64,000 nt of DNA from Prorocentrum cordatum (GCA_963575745.1 CAUYUJ010021665.1:65001-129000), one strand, 5' to 3'. Counted from the first letter of the stretch, positions 21,400-31,719 are shown. Made by a program: numbers and translations. Notes: generated from the sequence alone by a model not told the origin.

Positions 21400-22068
21400 C
21401 AGGCCCTACAGGAGTACCTGGCGAGGCAGCCGCTGCCTTCCAACGTGCTCGACGTGCACGGCATGTGCATCCTGAACACCTTCTGGAACGCGGGGCCCAC
21501 GTACTTCGGAGCCCAAGGACAGGCCACACGTCCCGACTACATCGCAGTGCCTCAAGGACTATGTCCACACATTACTTCTTGCAGAGTCTGGTGGCGAGCG
21601 GCCAAGGCACTGCAACTCATCAATGACAGCGTGCCGCGCGACCACGTCCCACTGATGGCAGCCGCCAACGTCATCATCCCGAATGTGTTCACAGATCTAA
21701 AGAGGACCGCCTGGGACTACGACAAGATGGCCCTGGCCCTGCAGACGGGCAAGTACCGCAAGGAGTTCAATGACGCGCTGGAGTTCCATTTCGGCAAGCA
21801 CCAGGACAAGCTGAAGGAGTTGGCAGGGGACAACACAGCGGACGAACACTGGGAGCTCATCGTGAACATCATGAAGGAGGCAGCCAAGCCCTTCTTCGAG
21901 CGCCAGAAGTCCAAGCCCGACCGGTACCACCAGCTCATGGAGGAACGTTTGCGGCTACTTCAGGAGCGCGCCAAGGTCAGAGAGGAGTGCATCGGGGCCG
22001 ACCCCAACTACGAGATCGAGTGCCAGATCGAGGTCCTCTCACGCGCCCTCAAGAAGCAGAAGCGCTAG
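21400..22068 (+). pseudogene. Element C endonuclease C-terminus and linker
   Basis: Frame 1 picks up at about 21392 (LQEYLARQPLPSNVLDVHG), continues with LNTFWNAGPTYFGAQGQ and RPDYIAVP, then DSVPRDHVPLMA, the (S)DHxP end of EEP endonucleases with its His kept. A helical Lys/Glu/Arg-rich linker follows (KYRKEFNDALEFHFGKHQDK ...). The frame closes at TAG (22066-22068), and the RT frame resumes in the same phase at once, so endonuclease and RT were probably one polyprotein interrupted here by a single nonsense mutation. Confidence 0.7.
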
Positions 22069-24250
22069 CACGAAGCCGAACGAAGACAACGCTTGGAGGA
22101 GCGCGTCTACGAGGCTTGGCAACGACGAGAACACGCTGAAATACATCAGCTGTCTCGACTCCTGGCCGGCACCAACTACGGCACGCGCAACCGCAACTAC
22201 AGCCGCGCGACCAGAGCACGCCCCAGCTTGCAGGAGTGGGCAGATCACATTGCACAAGACGGCCAGCACGGAGGGTTCAGAGCTCACCAGATCGACCTCG
22301 AGGAGGAGAAGTGCACCTTGAAAGACTACGAGTTCACCACCGAGCACAACCATCTAGTTCGCCAGGAATACGAGGACGCCAAGGACGGCATCAAGCGAGT
22401 ACTCCACGGCGTCACCAAGCGGCTCAAGTACTTCAAGAAGCGCGCCTCCGTGCCAGACTGGTCACTGCCCGCCGAGATCTTCCAGACGACCCTCCAGCCC
22501 GCCAACATCACCAAGCAGAAGTCGAAGACGACAGGCGTGGGCTACGATGGCGAGCTCGCTGAGGCTTCCCTCGCGCAGGAGAGCTTCGAGTCAGTCCTCA
22601 ACCACGTGAACCGCGTCGGCTTCGCCCCTCCCAACGCCCACCACAGCCAGAGCTTCACCCTCGACAAGAAGAACGGCAAGCCGATGGTCCTCGGCTTGCG
22701 CATGCTCCACATGCTGTGCCCCTTCTGGCGCTGCTTCTACAGACAGCCCCAGTGCAAGTCCAAGCCGTGGTCACCTCTTCCCCATGCTCACGGCTGCTGG
22801 CCTCATAGGCGTCGCGAAGTCCCCATGGCAGCCTCCCGCATTGTCGCCCACCGCCTGCAGCGGGTCAAAGCAGACTTCATCGTCGGCAGCAAGGACGCCA
22901 CCAACGCCTTCCCCAGCACCAAGATCGACAAGGCCATCGACACCATCCCGACCGCCCTCAGCGTGACAGAACAACGTCTATTTCACCAACGCTACCAGTG
23001 CGCCAGCGTCAAGATCGACGGGTTCGACTCCACAGGCGACTTCCACCTCGGCTCGGGGGTCATGCCAGGCCGCAGCACAGGACCGACATCCTTCAACTTC
23101 GTTTATGAGCAACCAGTGGGACAATGGCTCGGGGAGACCCCGCAGGACACCGCCCCCTTCGCGGCCGCGTCACCCATCACGCACGCCCTGCTCGACCTTT
23201 CCGTCTACCTGTACGTCGGCGACATCTTCAAGATGCACCTTGCCCCATCGGGCGCTGCGCGGGGCGCCGCCTCGGCCCTCGCCAGCAGCAACACCATCCT
23301 CGATCAGTGCCTTTCCGAGCACGGGCTCCCCCAAAACAGGGGCAAGGAGGAGATCGTCGGAGGCCTGCGCACGCGGAGGGAGAACCGAGCCCTAACAGAT
23401 CAAGTTCAAGGGCGAGTCCTTCGCACCCTCAATTATCTGGGCGGCCACTTCCACCGCGGCGGCAGCAACGCCATCGATGTCGACATGCGCATTCAAAACA
23501 TCAAGCGAGCCTGGCACATCATGGGCAAGTTCTGGCATCGCAAAGTACCGTGGCGCCTCAAACGTATCATCTTCATTAACAGGGTGATTGGTGCCGCAAC
23601 CAGCGGCATGGAATCCTACCCCCCCAAGGACACCGAATACAAGCGCCTCGACGCCGTCATTGCCACCTACATGCGCGTACTCATGCAAGGCAAAGCCACC
23701 AACATCGACGAAGCGGGCACCTACCGCACCATGGCCAACAGCGAAGTGTTCAAGCACTGCCACATCTCCCCGATGTACATTGAGCTGCGAGTGAGGAGGC
23801 TGCGCGTGATACAGGCCTCTGTCAAGTACCCGCCAGATTACGATCAGTGGCTCACGGCGCTCTTCGGCTCCATCAAGTTCGAGAACGACTACAATCGTGA
23901 GCACATCGGAGAGCTCGACGACAATGGCCATCTCATCGCGGACGCGAACCTCATGGCGAAGCAGTACTACAACGACGTCCTCTCCATCCTCGAGTTAAAC
24001 AGCGCCGAGGGGTTCAGCTACGCATGGGACGGGGGCATCACTCAACTGCACTACGACGCAGAAGTTGCAGCGGCTTTCATCAAGATCGACGTGGCAGAGC
24101 TCAGAGCCAGTGCAACAGCAGTAGCGATTCCACCTCCTGGTTTCGAGCCTCAACCACACGAACAAGACCAACGAGCAGGAGACGAACTGGGTTACTACAA
24201 GTGTGACCTGTTAACGGACGCGGGACAAGTCTGCGGCCGAGTTTTTCATC
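22069..24250 (+). pseudogene. Element C reverse transcriptase
   Basis: Longest credible coding stretch of the window, about 720 codons without interruption (first ATG 22093). Residues from that ATG: KNGKPMVLGLRMLH (193-206, fingers); HRRREVPMAASR (238-249); GSKDATNAFPS (motif A, D268 kept); SGVMPGRSTGPTSF (motif B, 321-334); YVGD (motif C, 374-377), where YADD/YVDD is expected, so the first catalytic Asp is Gly; LPQNRGKEE (412-420, motif D); KFWHRKVPWRLKR (479-491) and a long family-specific C-terminal region. The frame stays open to 25431, but beyond about 24640 it only shadows the ORF1 frame. Probably catalytically dead through motif C. Confidence 0.8.
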
Positions 24251-24585
24251 ATGGGCAACGCTCTGTACCCATCAGACCGCGACAAAAGGAGGAGAGCATG
24301 GGCTTCGATCAGCAGCTGCAGCAGCCACCATCACCATTCAGTGTCCGCTCTGTCGTATCACGTTTCTCGATCGAGCCCAAGCCGAAGATCATTTGTTGCG
24401 ATCTCAAACACAAGCGCTGCATTGCCGACAACACCAGGCTTCACTATCCGTTGACACCGATCGAGAACCCAGTCTGTCTCCTCTGTCCACACCTGCATCC
24501 GTGTGCACATCTCTCAAGCTTCCAGGACCACGTTTGCACGAATCACCTCCCCACCGCAGAGCACGAGATTTCGCTCGACATCGGC
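24180..24585 (+). pseudogene. Element C C-terminal zinc fingers, split over two frames
   Basis: Frame 1 gives YYKCDLLTDAGQVCGRVF. The next finger, QCPLCRITFLDRAQAEDHLL (about 24338-24397), is in frame 3. Frame 1 resumes with CIADNTRLHYPLTPIENP and CLLCPHLHPCAHLSSFQDHV. Two nearby indels, near 24250 and 24410, thus shift out of and back into frame. C2H2-like fingers at this end probably bind the element RNA or target DNA. Confidence 0.65.
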
Positions 24586-24646
24586 CTCTTCCAGGACGAC
24601 TTGGTGCGTGCCAAACGAGAAGAACATCGAGGAGGTGGCGACCAGC

Positions 24647-25459
24647 ATGGCGGACACGGAACGCTCCAGCAAGCAGCGCAAGACTACGCACCCCAAGGGC
24701 AAGGGCGGCCACCACAAGAAAGGCGCAAAGGCAGAGGGAAAGGACGCGGACGGGGACGCCAATATGCAGGACAAGGAAGAGGAAGAGCAGCAGGGCGTGG
24801 CAAGCCCAGCAACAGCCGCTGTCTCAGGCCAGCAAGTACGACGCCAACAACGAGGGGGAGAAGCCTACCAGACCAAGTGCGACCCCAAGCTGAAGAAGTT
24901 GCTCACGGTGCTGATCAAGCAAGTGCTGGCCAACACGCAGCAGATCGCCTGGGTCGTTTCCGCGGTATACAGCACGTACCTGATGCCGACTCAGACCAAG
25001 GTGATCAAGGCGCTCCGAGCCTGCAGGAAGATCTACGCGGACAAGTGCAAGGAGGCGGGCAAGGGACACTCGCTGGGACCACCAGAAGGACACCTCTACG
25101 TCACGCTTATTTCGACCCTCTGCTCCGAGGACGTGGGCGCCAAGACCAAGAGCATTCTCTCAGAGCACGGGAACTTCGTGGACCAGGCCAGTGTGGCGAC
25201 AGTCCTCAACAAGGTGAAGCACCTGAAGATCAGCAAGTGCTACGACAGCAACCAGGCGAAGATCACACTGTATATCGAGCAGGGGCCCTGGACCGACGCG
25301 GAGGCCGAGGAGGATCCTTCAGAGGTGCAGAAGCAGCAGAGCAACATCAAGGACAGCACCCACAGAGCGCTGATCCAAGCGGGAGCCACGGTGAAGACGG
25401 GCAAACCACCAGCGGGAGTCATGGAGGATGAGCTGGCTGCGTGGTTGGGAGGGCTATGA
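24647..25459 (+). CDS. ORF1-like protein of an element C-type LINE
   Basis: About 270 codons from ATG 24647 (MADTERSSKQRK); the frame is open further upstream, but this Met begins the protein-like part. N-terminus: Lys/Gly/His-rich basic stretch, then an acidic EEEE patch. Core: KKLLTVLIKQVLANTQQIAW, MPTQTKVIKALRACRKIYAD, KEAGKGHSLGPPEGHLY and a C-terminal part with HLKISKCYDSNQAKITLYIE and EDELAAWLGGL. I recall the leucine-rich TQQ helix and KGxGxGPP motif in proteins encoded beside dinoflagellate LINE RTs. It stops at TGA 25457-25459, but the same frame reads on (DYEKMDGRLDYASFGK...VPL) to a second TGA at 25553-25555. Probably RNA-binding; not a cellular gene. Confidence 0.65.
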   Translation: MADTERSSKQRKTTHPKGKGGHHKKGAKAEGKDADGDANMQDKEEEEQQGVASPATAAVSGQQVRRQQRGGEAYQTKCDPKLKKLLTVLIKQVLANTQQIAWVVSAVYSTYLMPTQTKVIKALRACRKIYADKCKEAGKGHSLGPPEGHLYVTLISTLCSEDVGAKTKSILSEHGNFVDQASVATVLNKVKHLKISKCYDSNQAKITLYIEQGPWTDAEAEEDPSEVQKQQSNIKDSTHRALIQAGATVKTGKPPAGVMEDELAAWLGGL

Positions 25460-25619
25460 GACTATGAGAAAATGGATGGCCGACTCGACTACGCCTCGTT
25501 CGGCAAGGTGATCAGCGTGCGTGGCGCCGTGATCACGATGAAGGTGCCGCTCTGAGCGGCGACGGCGGGGGCCCATCCTTGCGGCCGAACGCACTGCTCC
25601 GCCCCCCTACGCCGCTCTA

Positions 25620-25885
25620 TCTACCTCCTCCCCCTCCTCTTCCTCCCTTTCCTCCTTCCCCTCCTCCGCCCCTTCCTCCTCCTCCTCCTCCTCCTCCTCC
25701 TCCTCCTCCTCCTCCTCCTCCTCCTCTCTGGCCGTTCGCTGGAACGCTCGGAACAAACATTCTCTTCATCATCCGCCTGTTCCTCCACCTCCCTCCTCCT
25801 CCCTCCTCCTTCCTCCTTTTGCCCTCCTCCTCCCCCCCTCCCACTCCTCCTCCGATTCCTCCTCCTCCTCCTCCATCCTCCCCCT
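25620..25885. repeat. CTC trinucleotide arrays
   Basis: Imperfect CCT-rich tract at 25620-25675, nearly pure CTC units at 25676-25726, then interrupted CTC at 25785-25885. The Pro-rich and Gly/Arg-rich frames are repeat artefacts. Confidence 0.9.
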
Positions 25886-25949
25886 CTTGGTGCACGGCGG
25901 CTTCTCTGGCCCTTCATTCCACTGCATGCTCCTGCACATCCCCGATCAA

Positions 25950-26110
25950 GGCAACTCGCCTGGGCATCGTTTCTGGATGGGCTGGTTGGGTGATTTTTTC
26001 TGCGGCCGCAAGCGGAAGCGCAGGCGGCGTCCGAAGTCAGCCCGGGCTACGAGCCAAACCTAATTACCTAATCGCGCGAACAAACGGCAGCCGAAACTGC
26101 CGCCGAGGAA
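25950..26110 (+). repeat. Dispersed repeat family V, copy 1
   Basis: ACTCGCCTGGGCATCGTTTC, then GGTTGGGTGATTTTTTCTGC and GGCCGCAAG. It matches, in inverted orientation, 28600-28782. Similarity continues for about 150 bp with weaker agreement. Confidence 0.65.
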
Positions 26111-26440
26111 AACGCCGGGGACTGAAGGCTGAGCTGCGAAAGGTGCCAGATGTGCCAGGCGGCTGAAGTGCAATCATTCCAGGGGCGAGACCGCCGGGAA
26201 GGCAAACGAATTGTACCGTGTCGTTCCAAGCGCCAGAAGTAAACGAGCCAGCCGAGCAAAGCACGGCATAGCGATACTGGCTGGGTTACGCGATGCGTCT
26301 AGAATAAGAGGGCGATACATAGAAATGTGTATTTATATATCTATATGCACATATTTATGTGTATTAGCTGAGCAGCTACTTTGGAGCTGACCCGAATCAG
26401 TGCGGAGGGAAAGGAATAACACTGCAGTGAACGAGGAGGG
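26111..26440. other. No gene recognised
   Basis: Contains a short AT-rich stretch (26320-26370, TATATATCTATATGCACATA type) and otherwise ordinary sequence. Confidence 0.45.
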
Positions 26441-26449
26441 CGGCGCATG

Positions 26450-26830
26450 ACGAATGAGGAGGAGGACGAGAGGTAGGAGGAGGAAGGATTGAAAGATGGA
26501 TGAGGATAGAACAGGATGGAAGGGGGATGGAGGAAGACAGAGCGCAAATCGATGCATGGCAGGACACAGAAGAGGACCACGAGAGCGACCCGCACGCCGA
26601 CGCTGGCGAAGCCGACGCCGACGACGGGCGGCGACGACCGGCGACGAGCGACGAGCGACGAGTGGCGGCGGTGACCGGCGGTGAACGGCGACCAGCGGCG
26701 ACGAGCAGCAAGCGACGGCAGCGACCCGCGGCGACGAGATGACGGCGGCGGCGGCGGTGAGGACGACTCCGAGGAGCGGCGGCGGCGACGACGACGACGA
26801 CCGCGGCGACGGGCCTGCGCCGTGGCACCG
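26450..26830. repeat. GGA-rich tract and GGCGAC-type minisatellite
   Basis: GAGGAGGACGAGAGGTAGG-type purines (26450-26530), then overlapping GGCGAC/GAGCGAC/GGCGGTGAC units (26590-26830). No protein family is visible; Arg-rich frames are repeat-driven. Confidence 0.7.
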
Positions 26831-27885
26831 CTGGTGCCCGCACCAGGCGGGCTGCGCAGAAGCTCCTCCCCGGAAGGAGCGGAGCAGAGCGGAGCGGAGT
26901 TGGGCTTTTCCCGGATGGCTCTCTGAGAGCTAAGAGGGTTTCAGATAAACGAGCCGGACCCGCAGGGTAGCCCCAGAGCTCGTTCCGGCTTCCGGCAGGA
27001 CACCTCGGCGGGGCTTGACTGAACTTGCAGCGTTTTCCAACAGGCCTTGTCTAAGCGTTATCCAATACGCGTGCGCAAAGCTCTGCAGAAGGTTCTTCGG
27101 AAGCTCTCTGCAGGTCCTTCAAGGGAACTTCCACAAGCCTTCGCACGCCCTATTGGCGCCATGCTATCTGGGTTTGGGACCCCACAAGTGCATAATGGGG
27201 GGCGATGCAACGGTTGGGGGAGAAGCGCGCCCCTTTCGTATCCCTTTTGGGGCCCAAGGGAGCCCCTTTCGGGCACAGCAGGTACGCCTTTCCCCTCTAT
27301 TGATCGCCCCCTGTTGCGCAACGCCCGACGGAGCGGAGCAGCGCTGGCACCGTGTACCGAAATACATGTGGCCTTGTGGGCAGGTCGCAGGAGACCGTAG
27401 CATCAAATCGCGCGGTTGAAGAGGGTGCGGGTGGAATGGAAGACGACGTGGCGCAGGTAGGAAAAGGTGGACAGTACGAGACAAACTGAGATGAGCAACG
27501 ACAATTCTGAAACATAGATGTGTATAGAAATGTTGATCGTGCACCGTCGTACCCATCTTCCACGACATCGGAGCTACTCTTCTCAAGACATTATCGTGGC
27601 TTCTGAACCGTGACTTACTTTCAAGCACTTATCAGAATGGGGAAGTCGCGGTGGAAGTGTGGGGAAATTGTTGGAAACTGATTTTCAACCGATCTGCATT
27701 GGTTGGCCTTCATGTTGACTTCGCCCCGACCCGCGTCGGAGTCTGCCAGGCGCTACAGGGTTTAAAGCGCGCGGCACTGATGAGGTGGCGCCGCGCGCCA
27801 TGGGGGTTCAGCGCGGCGCCTTTCGCATGTCGTCGTCATCATCAATCGGGCCAATATTCACGAATCTAACGCCCGTGATAGAATT
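26831..27885. other. No gene recognised
   Basis: About 1 kb of mixed sequence. A GGAGCGGAGCAGAGCGGAGCGG run lies near 26875-26897. No gene, RNA or strong repeat seen. Confidence 0.45.
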
Positions 27886-27889
27886 ACTA

Positions 27890-28000
27890 CTCACCATCAT
27901 CACCACCACCATCACGACCACCATCATCATCACCATACCACCATCATCATAACATCCTCCCCCTCTTCATTATCAACATCCAATAGCATCGTGAACATTC

Positions 28001-28045
<45 letters not shown>

Positions 28046-28170
28046 GCATGCTGATGGTGATCATCATCATCTTCCAACGCATCTTCATGATTATCATTAT
28101 CCTCAATTCCCCCATTATCATCAGCATCCTCATCATCATTGTCGTCATCATCACCCTAATCATCATCAGC
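27890..28170. repeat. CAT/ATC and TGA trinucleotide arrays in inverted arrangement
   Basis: CAT/CAC-rich tract (27890-27955), 14 TGA units (28001-28044), then a CAT-rich tract (28060-28170). The TGA array is complementary to the CAT tracts on both sides, so cruciform or slipped structures are possible. Confidence 0.9.
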
Positions 28171-28439
28171 GTTTCCCTGAAATTCTTCGGGGGCTCAAGC
28201 AACATTCGGGCCTTATGAGGGCGTTCTATACTTGTTGATGCTTCGCGTACCCCCAACGACCCCCCCATCGGTGGCTTTGAGAGTGATCGGGGTCTCGGTG
28301 ACGTACACGCACTGGGTGCCACGTGAGTGAGTCCACCGCGCTTCCGCCCCTGTGCGCTCTGTTTCTGCCCCGTCATCTCCGCTCGCGTCTGTTTCGCTCG
28401 CGCCACCCGGCTCCGCTCTCTTCTTCCGGATGCCGGTCG

Positions 28440-28782
28440 GTATTCCACCTGCGGGTCCGGCCTGTTTTCTGTGGTTGCCCATCCGTGGCCGCCTCTCTTC
28501 CGCTGGCATCCGCCCAGCGGTCTTTGCTTGGGTCTGCGTGTACTCCGGCAGGGTACCGGTCCGGCCCCACCTGCGGGTCCGGCCTGTGTTCGGTGGTTGC
28601 CCAATTGTGGCCGCCTCTCTTCCTAATTTGTTTTGCAGGTGCATTTCGCGCGTTCTCGCGCCAATTATCTTGCGCTGTGCCCCAGCCTCGGTCATACCGC
28701 CCTCTGGACTTCTCCTTGCGGGCCGCAAATCAAAAAAGTACCCCCAACGAGTCCGTCCAGAAACAATGCCCAGGCGAGTAGA
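28440..28782 (-). repeat. Family V copy 2, next to a 120-bp tandem duplication
   Basis: The block CACCTGCGGGTCCGGCCTGT followed by GGTTGCCCA and GTGGCCGCCTCTCTTCC occurs at 28448 and again at 28568 (period 120). Downstream, 28600-28782 is the inverted partner of 25950-26110. Short Ser/Arg-rich frames here are not recognisable proteins. Confidence 0.65.
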
Positions 28783-28879
28783 AGATATCAAAGAACTGTA
28801 AAAGTACAGACGAGAGCAGCCGTTGCTGCTCGATGAAGGGGGATGGAAGAGGTAAGAGGAATAAGGACGATGGATAGTC

Positions 28880-29330
28880 GGATGAGGCGGAGGAGGAGGA
28901 GGAGGAGGAGGAGGAGGAGAGGAAACAAACATGACAGAGGCTTCCTGGATGCCTCTCGGAGTCTATTGCTCTTTCCGGTCCGTGGACCTTCATGGGGCCC
29001 CCTGGGAGCCTATTGTGGGCCTCTTCGGCTGTTGGGGGCATGTTCGGGGGCCTCTTAGGCGCCTCTGGGGGCCTCTAGGTCGCTGTGTGGGGCCTCTCCG
29101 GCGCCTTTTTGCCATCTTGGGGCCCTCGCGTGGGCGTTGGAGGCCATCTTGGAATCATCAGGGAGGACATCGATCACATATGCGTCCGTGAACAGCCTTG
29201 CCCCTTCGTTGAAGGCCCCCAGCGTCGCCTTTTTTGCGGTTCCCTTCGGGCGCCAGTGGGGAGGCCGTGGGCGTTATTTGGGCCGTTTGTGGGCCATCGT
29301 GGGCCTCTCTCGGGGCCCTGTTGGGCAATC
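28880..29330. repeat. GGA array and GGGGCCTCT-type minisatellite
   Basis: GGAGGA run at 28885-28920, then many irregular repeats of GGGGCCTCTNGG, TGGGCCTCT and GGGGCCCTNG (28985-29330). The unit length is irregular (about 20-30). Confidence 0.6.
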
Positions 29331-29379
29331 TCACACCCGTCTTGAGGCGGGGAAAAGGGGCAGGAGAAAGAGGAGAGAG

Positions 29380-29419
29380 AGAAAGAGTGAGAAGGAGAGA
29401 GAGAGAGAGAGACAGGGAA

Positions 29420-29464
<45 letters not shown>

Positions 29465-29475
29465 TATATATATAG
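29380..29475. repeat. AG and TA dinucleotide microsatellites
   Basis: GAGAGAGAGAGAGA (29395-29413), then about 18 TA units (29422-29462). Read as alternating Tyr/Ile in both directions. Confidence 0.95.
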
Positions 29476-29784
29476 AATACAGGAGAGCAGGGACGAGGAG
29501 GGAGAAGTGAGATAAGAGGTGGATGGAGATATTTCCCCACCCTTCATCCTGCTTTCCCGGGCCTTCGAGGGCCCCCTTCCACGCCGCCGAGGCGGGATTC
29601 GAGCAGTTCCACGGGAAGAACCAGGGCCAACATATGTTTTGTTGTTGGGTAAGGGAAGGCGGAGACAACTCGTTGGACTCAGCAGGCGTCGCCTTGAGGT
29701 GGGACCACGCAGGACAAAAAATGGCCACTGGGATCCTTGTGCGGGCGGGCCGTGAAGGCGACGATAGATGACCAAAAACGGGCG

Positions 29785-30513
29785 CTAGCAAGAAAAAGCG
29801 AAGTTAAACACGGGAAGGGTGGGATGAAGGGGGCGGCAAGGAGGGGGGAAAATAACAGAAGACAGTGAATAATTAGGCATGGGGAGAAGATTCGAGGGCA
29901 AAGGGGCGACGATGGAAAACATAACGAAGACTGGATGATTAATCCGGCGAGCGGGAACGAGAACGGAACGGATGGGGGGCGATCTATCCGATCGCGGGCG
30001 CCCGCGCGGCCCCGCGCCGCCCGCGAGGCGCGGCGGCAGCCCCGCGGCGCGTCGCGAGGCGGCCGCGGCAGCGGCGTTCTTGTCGAGCTGGTCGATGTTC
30101 TGGCTGAGCGAAGCCATGGGCTCATCCACGGAGTTCGGGAAGCTGTTCACCGAGTTCTGGATGCGAAGAAAGCAGCAGGTCTTGAGCGAGGCCGCCAAAA
30201 GCGCGATGGCGCGGCGCATGCCGTTCTCGCCGCCCGCAACTGCACCGCTGAGGCCCATGCGCGTCAGGATGTTGGCGGACGCCATGCCGCGCGGATGGCA
30301 GACGTGCGACCATATTCCCAGGCGTGTGGGGTAGCGCGGTCTGTCGTCGATGTTGTGCCTGCTCTTGCTGATGGGGCAGCCGAGCAGACAGTTGTACTTA
30401 CGCGGGTTCACGTGTATGCGGTACCTGGTCGCCCAGGCCCCTTCGAGCGTCGAGGTTCGCGTGCAAGGTGAGCACGAAATGAAGCCCATGCCGCAACTAG
30501 AGACGCAGGCCAC
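29785..30513 (-). other. Protein-like open frame of unknown identity
   Basis: A 242-codon minus-strand frame, open from ATG at 30513. The part from about residue 30 to 130 is compositionally ordinary, unlike most frames here: TRYRIHVNPRKYNCLLGC, YPTRLGIWSHVCHPRG, GMRRAIALLAASLKTCC and SVDEPMASLSQNIDQLDKN, then poly-Ala and Arg-rich sequence. I do not recognise the family. It could be an exon of a decayed host gene or the 3' part of LINE element D-LINE. The ORF has no other support. Confidence 0.35.
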
Positions 30514-31360
30514 TCGGAAATCCCAATCACGTCAGTCTGCGGGGGCTCGCCACCCCCGCGCGCAGCGTCGCCGGGCAGCCGGCGATCTTCATCGCGTAGA
30601 AGACCTTCAGCAGCCAGCCAGCAGTGGCGAGCTCGGTGTTCAACAGCTTCTTGGGCGGGCCGTCGAGTAGATATCAAGACGGCGGCTCCGACTGCAGGCG
30701 GGCCTGTGCCAGATGGCCCCGCAGGTCTCGATGGCAATATCACGGCGCCGTTCAACATCGACTACGAGGTCGTCAAGGCAGAACGCGGCGTCGAACTGTG
30801 GGCGGCGCAACGCGGCGGCGAGGCGAGGGGCGCGCCGCTCCATCCAATCGAGAGTCGCGATAAAGGCCCATGGGGGCGCTGGGAACCCACCTCGCCGCCC
30901 AAGCCTCGGCGCGCAGGTTAGCGTTGGCTAGAGCGCCGCGGCGCGCGGGCGTCGCTCTCGGGGAGGGGGGGGGGGGGGGGGCGGATCGTGATCGGCATCC
31001 TGAGAACGTTGAAATAGACGAACACGAGGCCAGTGACCCAGCAGAAGAAACCAAGACTTTAGGCGCTCGAGGATCGTCCTGTCGACAGCGACGTGGTAGG
31101 GGGGGGGGTCTGGAGCTCGTGCATGCGGGCGCGTCGAGGCGGTTCGGCTTTTCCACGCGCTCCTCTACCTCGGTTCTTGCCACGACCCTGGGCCACGCCA
31201 CGGCCTGTAGTCTCGGGCACAGGAGCTGCCTCGTCGCGGCCGCCCACCGCCAGCGCGCGACGATCTGCGACAGCAGCGGCACGACGGTGAGCAGAAAACA
31301 AAACGTGGGAGGCGCGCTCGGTGGTGCCAAGCGAGCGCTTGAGCATCTTGTTGGAGAGAG
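30514..31360. other. Unassigned sequence with a long G run
   Basis: Possible 3' part of element D-LINE on the minus strand. A segment with FCLDDLVVDVERR (about 30780) looks RT-like by chance but is too far from the RT core to belong to it. A 17-G run lies at 30965-30981 and a 9-G run near 31099. Confidence 0.4.
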
Positions 31361-31719
31361 CCCTTTCACGTCGGGATAATCTGGTTGGATATGATCTGGC
31401 CGAAGCGCCGGGCAATGGAGAGCGCGCCCCCCCAATGGGCAGCGCGCCAGGCACCTTCAATGACTTGAAAGATTGGAGGCCGATATCCAGCAACTTCTCG
31501 GCGTTCACGGCGAAGGCTCGGCCGCGACTTGGTCGTCTTTGTCGCCGTCCTCCACGTCGTCGCAAAGCGCGGGGCCTCGAGGCCTCGGGGCATTTCCACT
31601 CCCGTCCAGCACTCGAAGGGGAAGATGTCCATATTGGAGAAGCTCGAGGGAGCAGCCCGAATGAATTTGCGATGTCCGTGAAGTTCGTTGGCCAAGGAGC
31701 GCGGCGAGGGAGGGTGAAG
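31360..31719 (-). pseudogene. Element D-LINE post-RT region
   Basis: Minus-strand frame 31695-31366 with ELHGHRKFIRAAPSSF, ATTWRTATKTTKSRPS and VIEGAWRAAHWGGALS. It follows the RT in position and looks protein-like, matching the helical C-terminal region of such elements. No catalytic motif. Overlapping frames suggest another frameshift near 31700. Confidence 0.45.

Larger units (their letters stand above)
20790..25555 (+). mobile_element. LINE-type retrotransposon relic, element C, plus trailing ORF1
   Basis: A plus-strand non-LTR retrotransposon of a lineage different from A/B: endonuclease (20.8-21.7 kb), linker (to 22.07), RT with a long C-terminal region (22.1-24.25) and zinc fingers (24.18-24.58). 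A separate basic/acidic ORF1-like frame follows at 24647. In related elements as I recall them that ORF1 lies upstream of the endonuclease, so this may be two copies joined head-to-tail. Damage is light: one frameshift and two in-frame TAGs in the 5' third, two compensating shifts in the zinc fingers. Confidence 0.75.

Noticed and set aside
22784-22966. Frameshift in the element C RT between the fingers and motif A
   Set aside because: The main frame keeps HRRREVPMAASR and leads smoothly to SKDATNAFPS, so the region reads as variable but in frame.
30640-30843. FCLDDLVVDVERR as an RT YxDD motif
   Set aside because: It lies about 1.3 kb beyond the motif C equivalent (ARADG) of element D-LINE and lacks neighbouring RT motifs.
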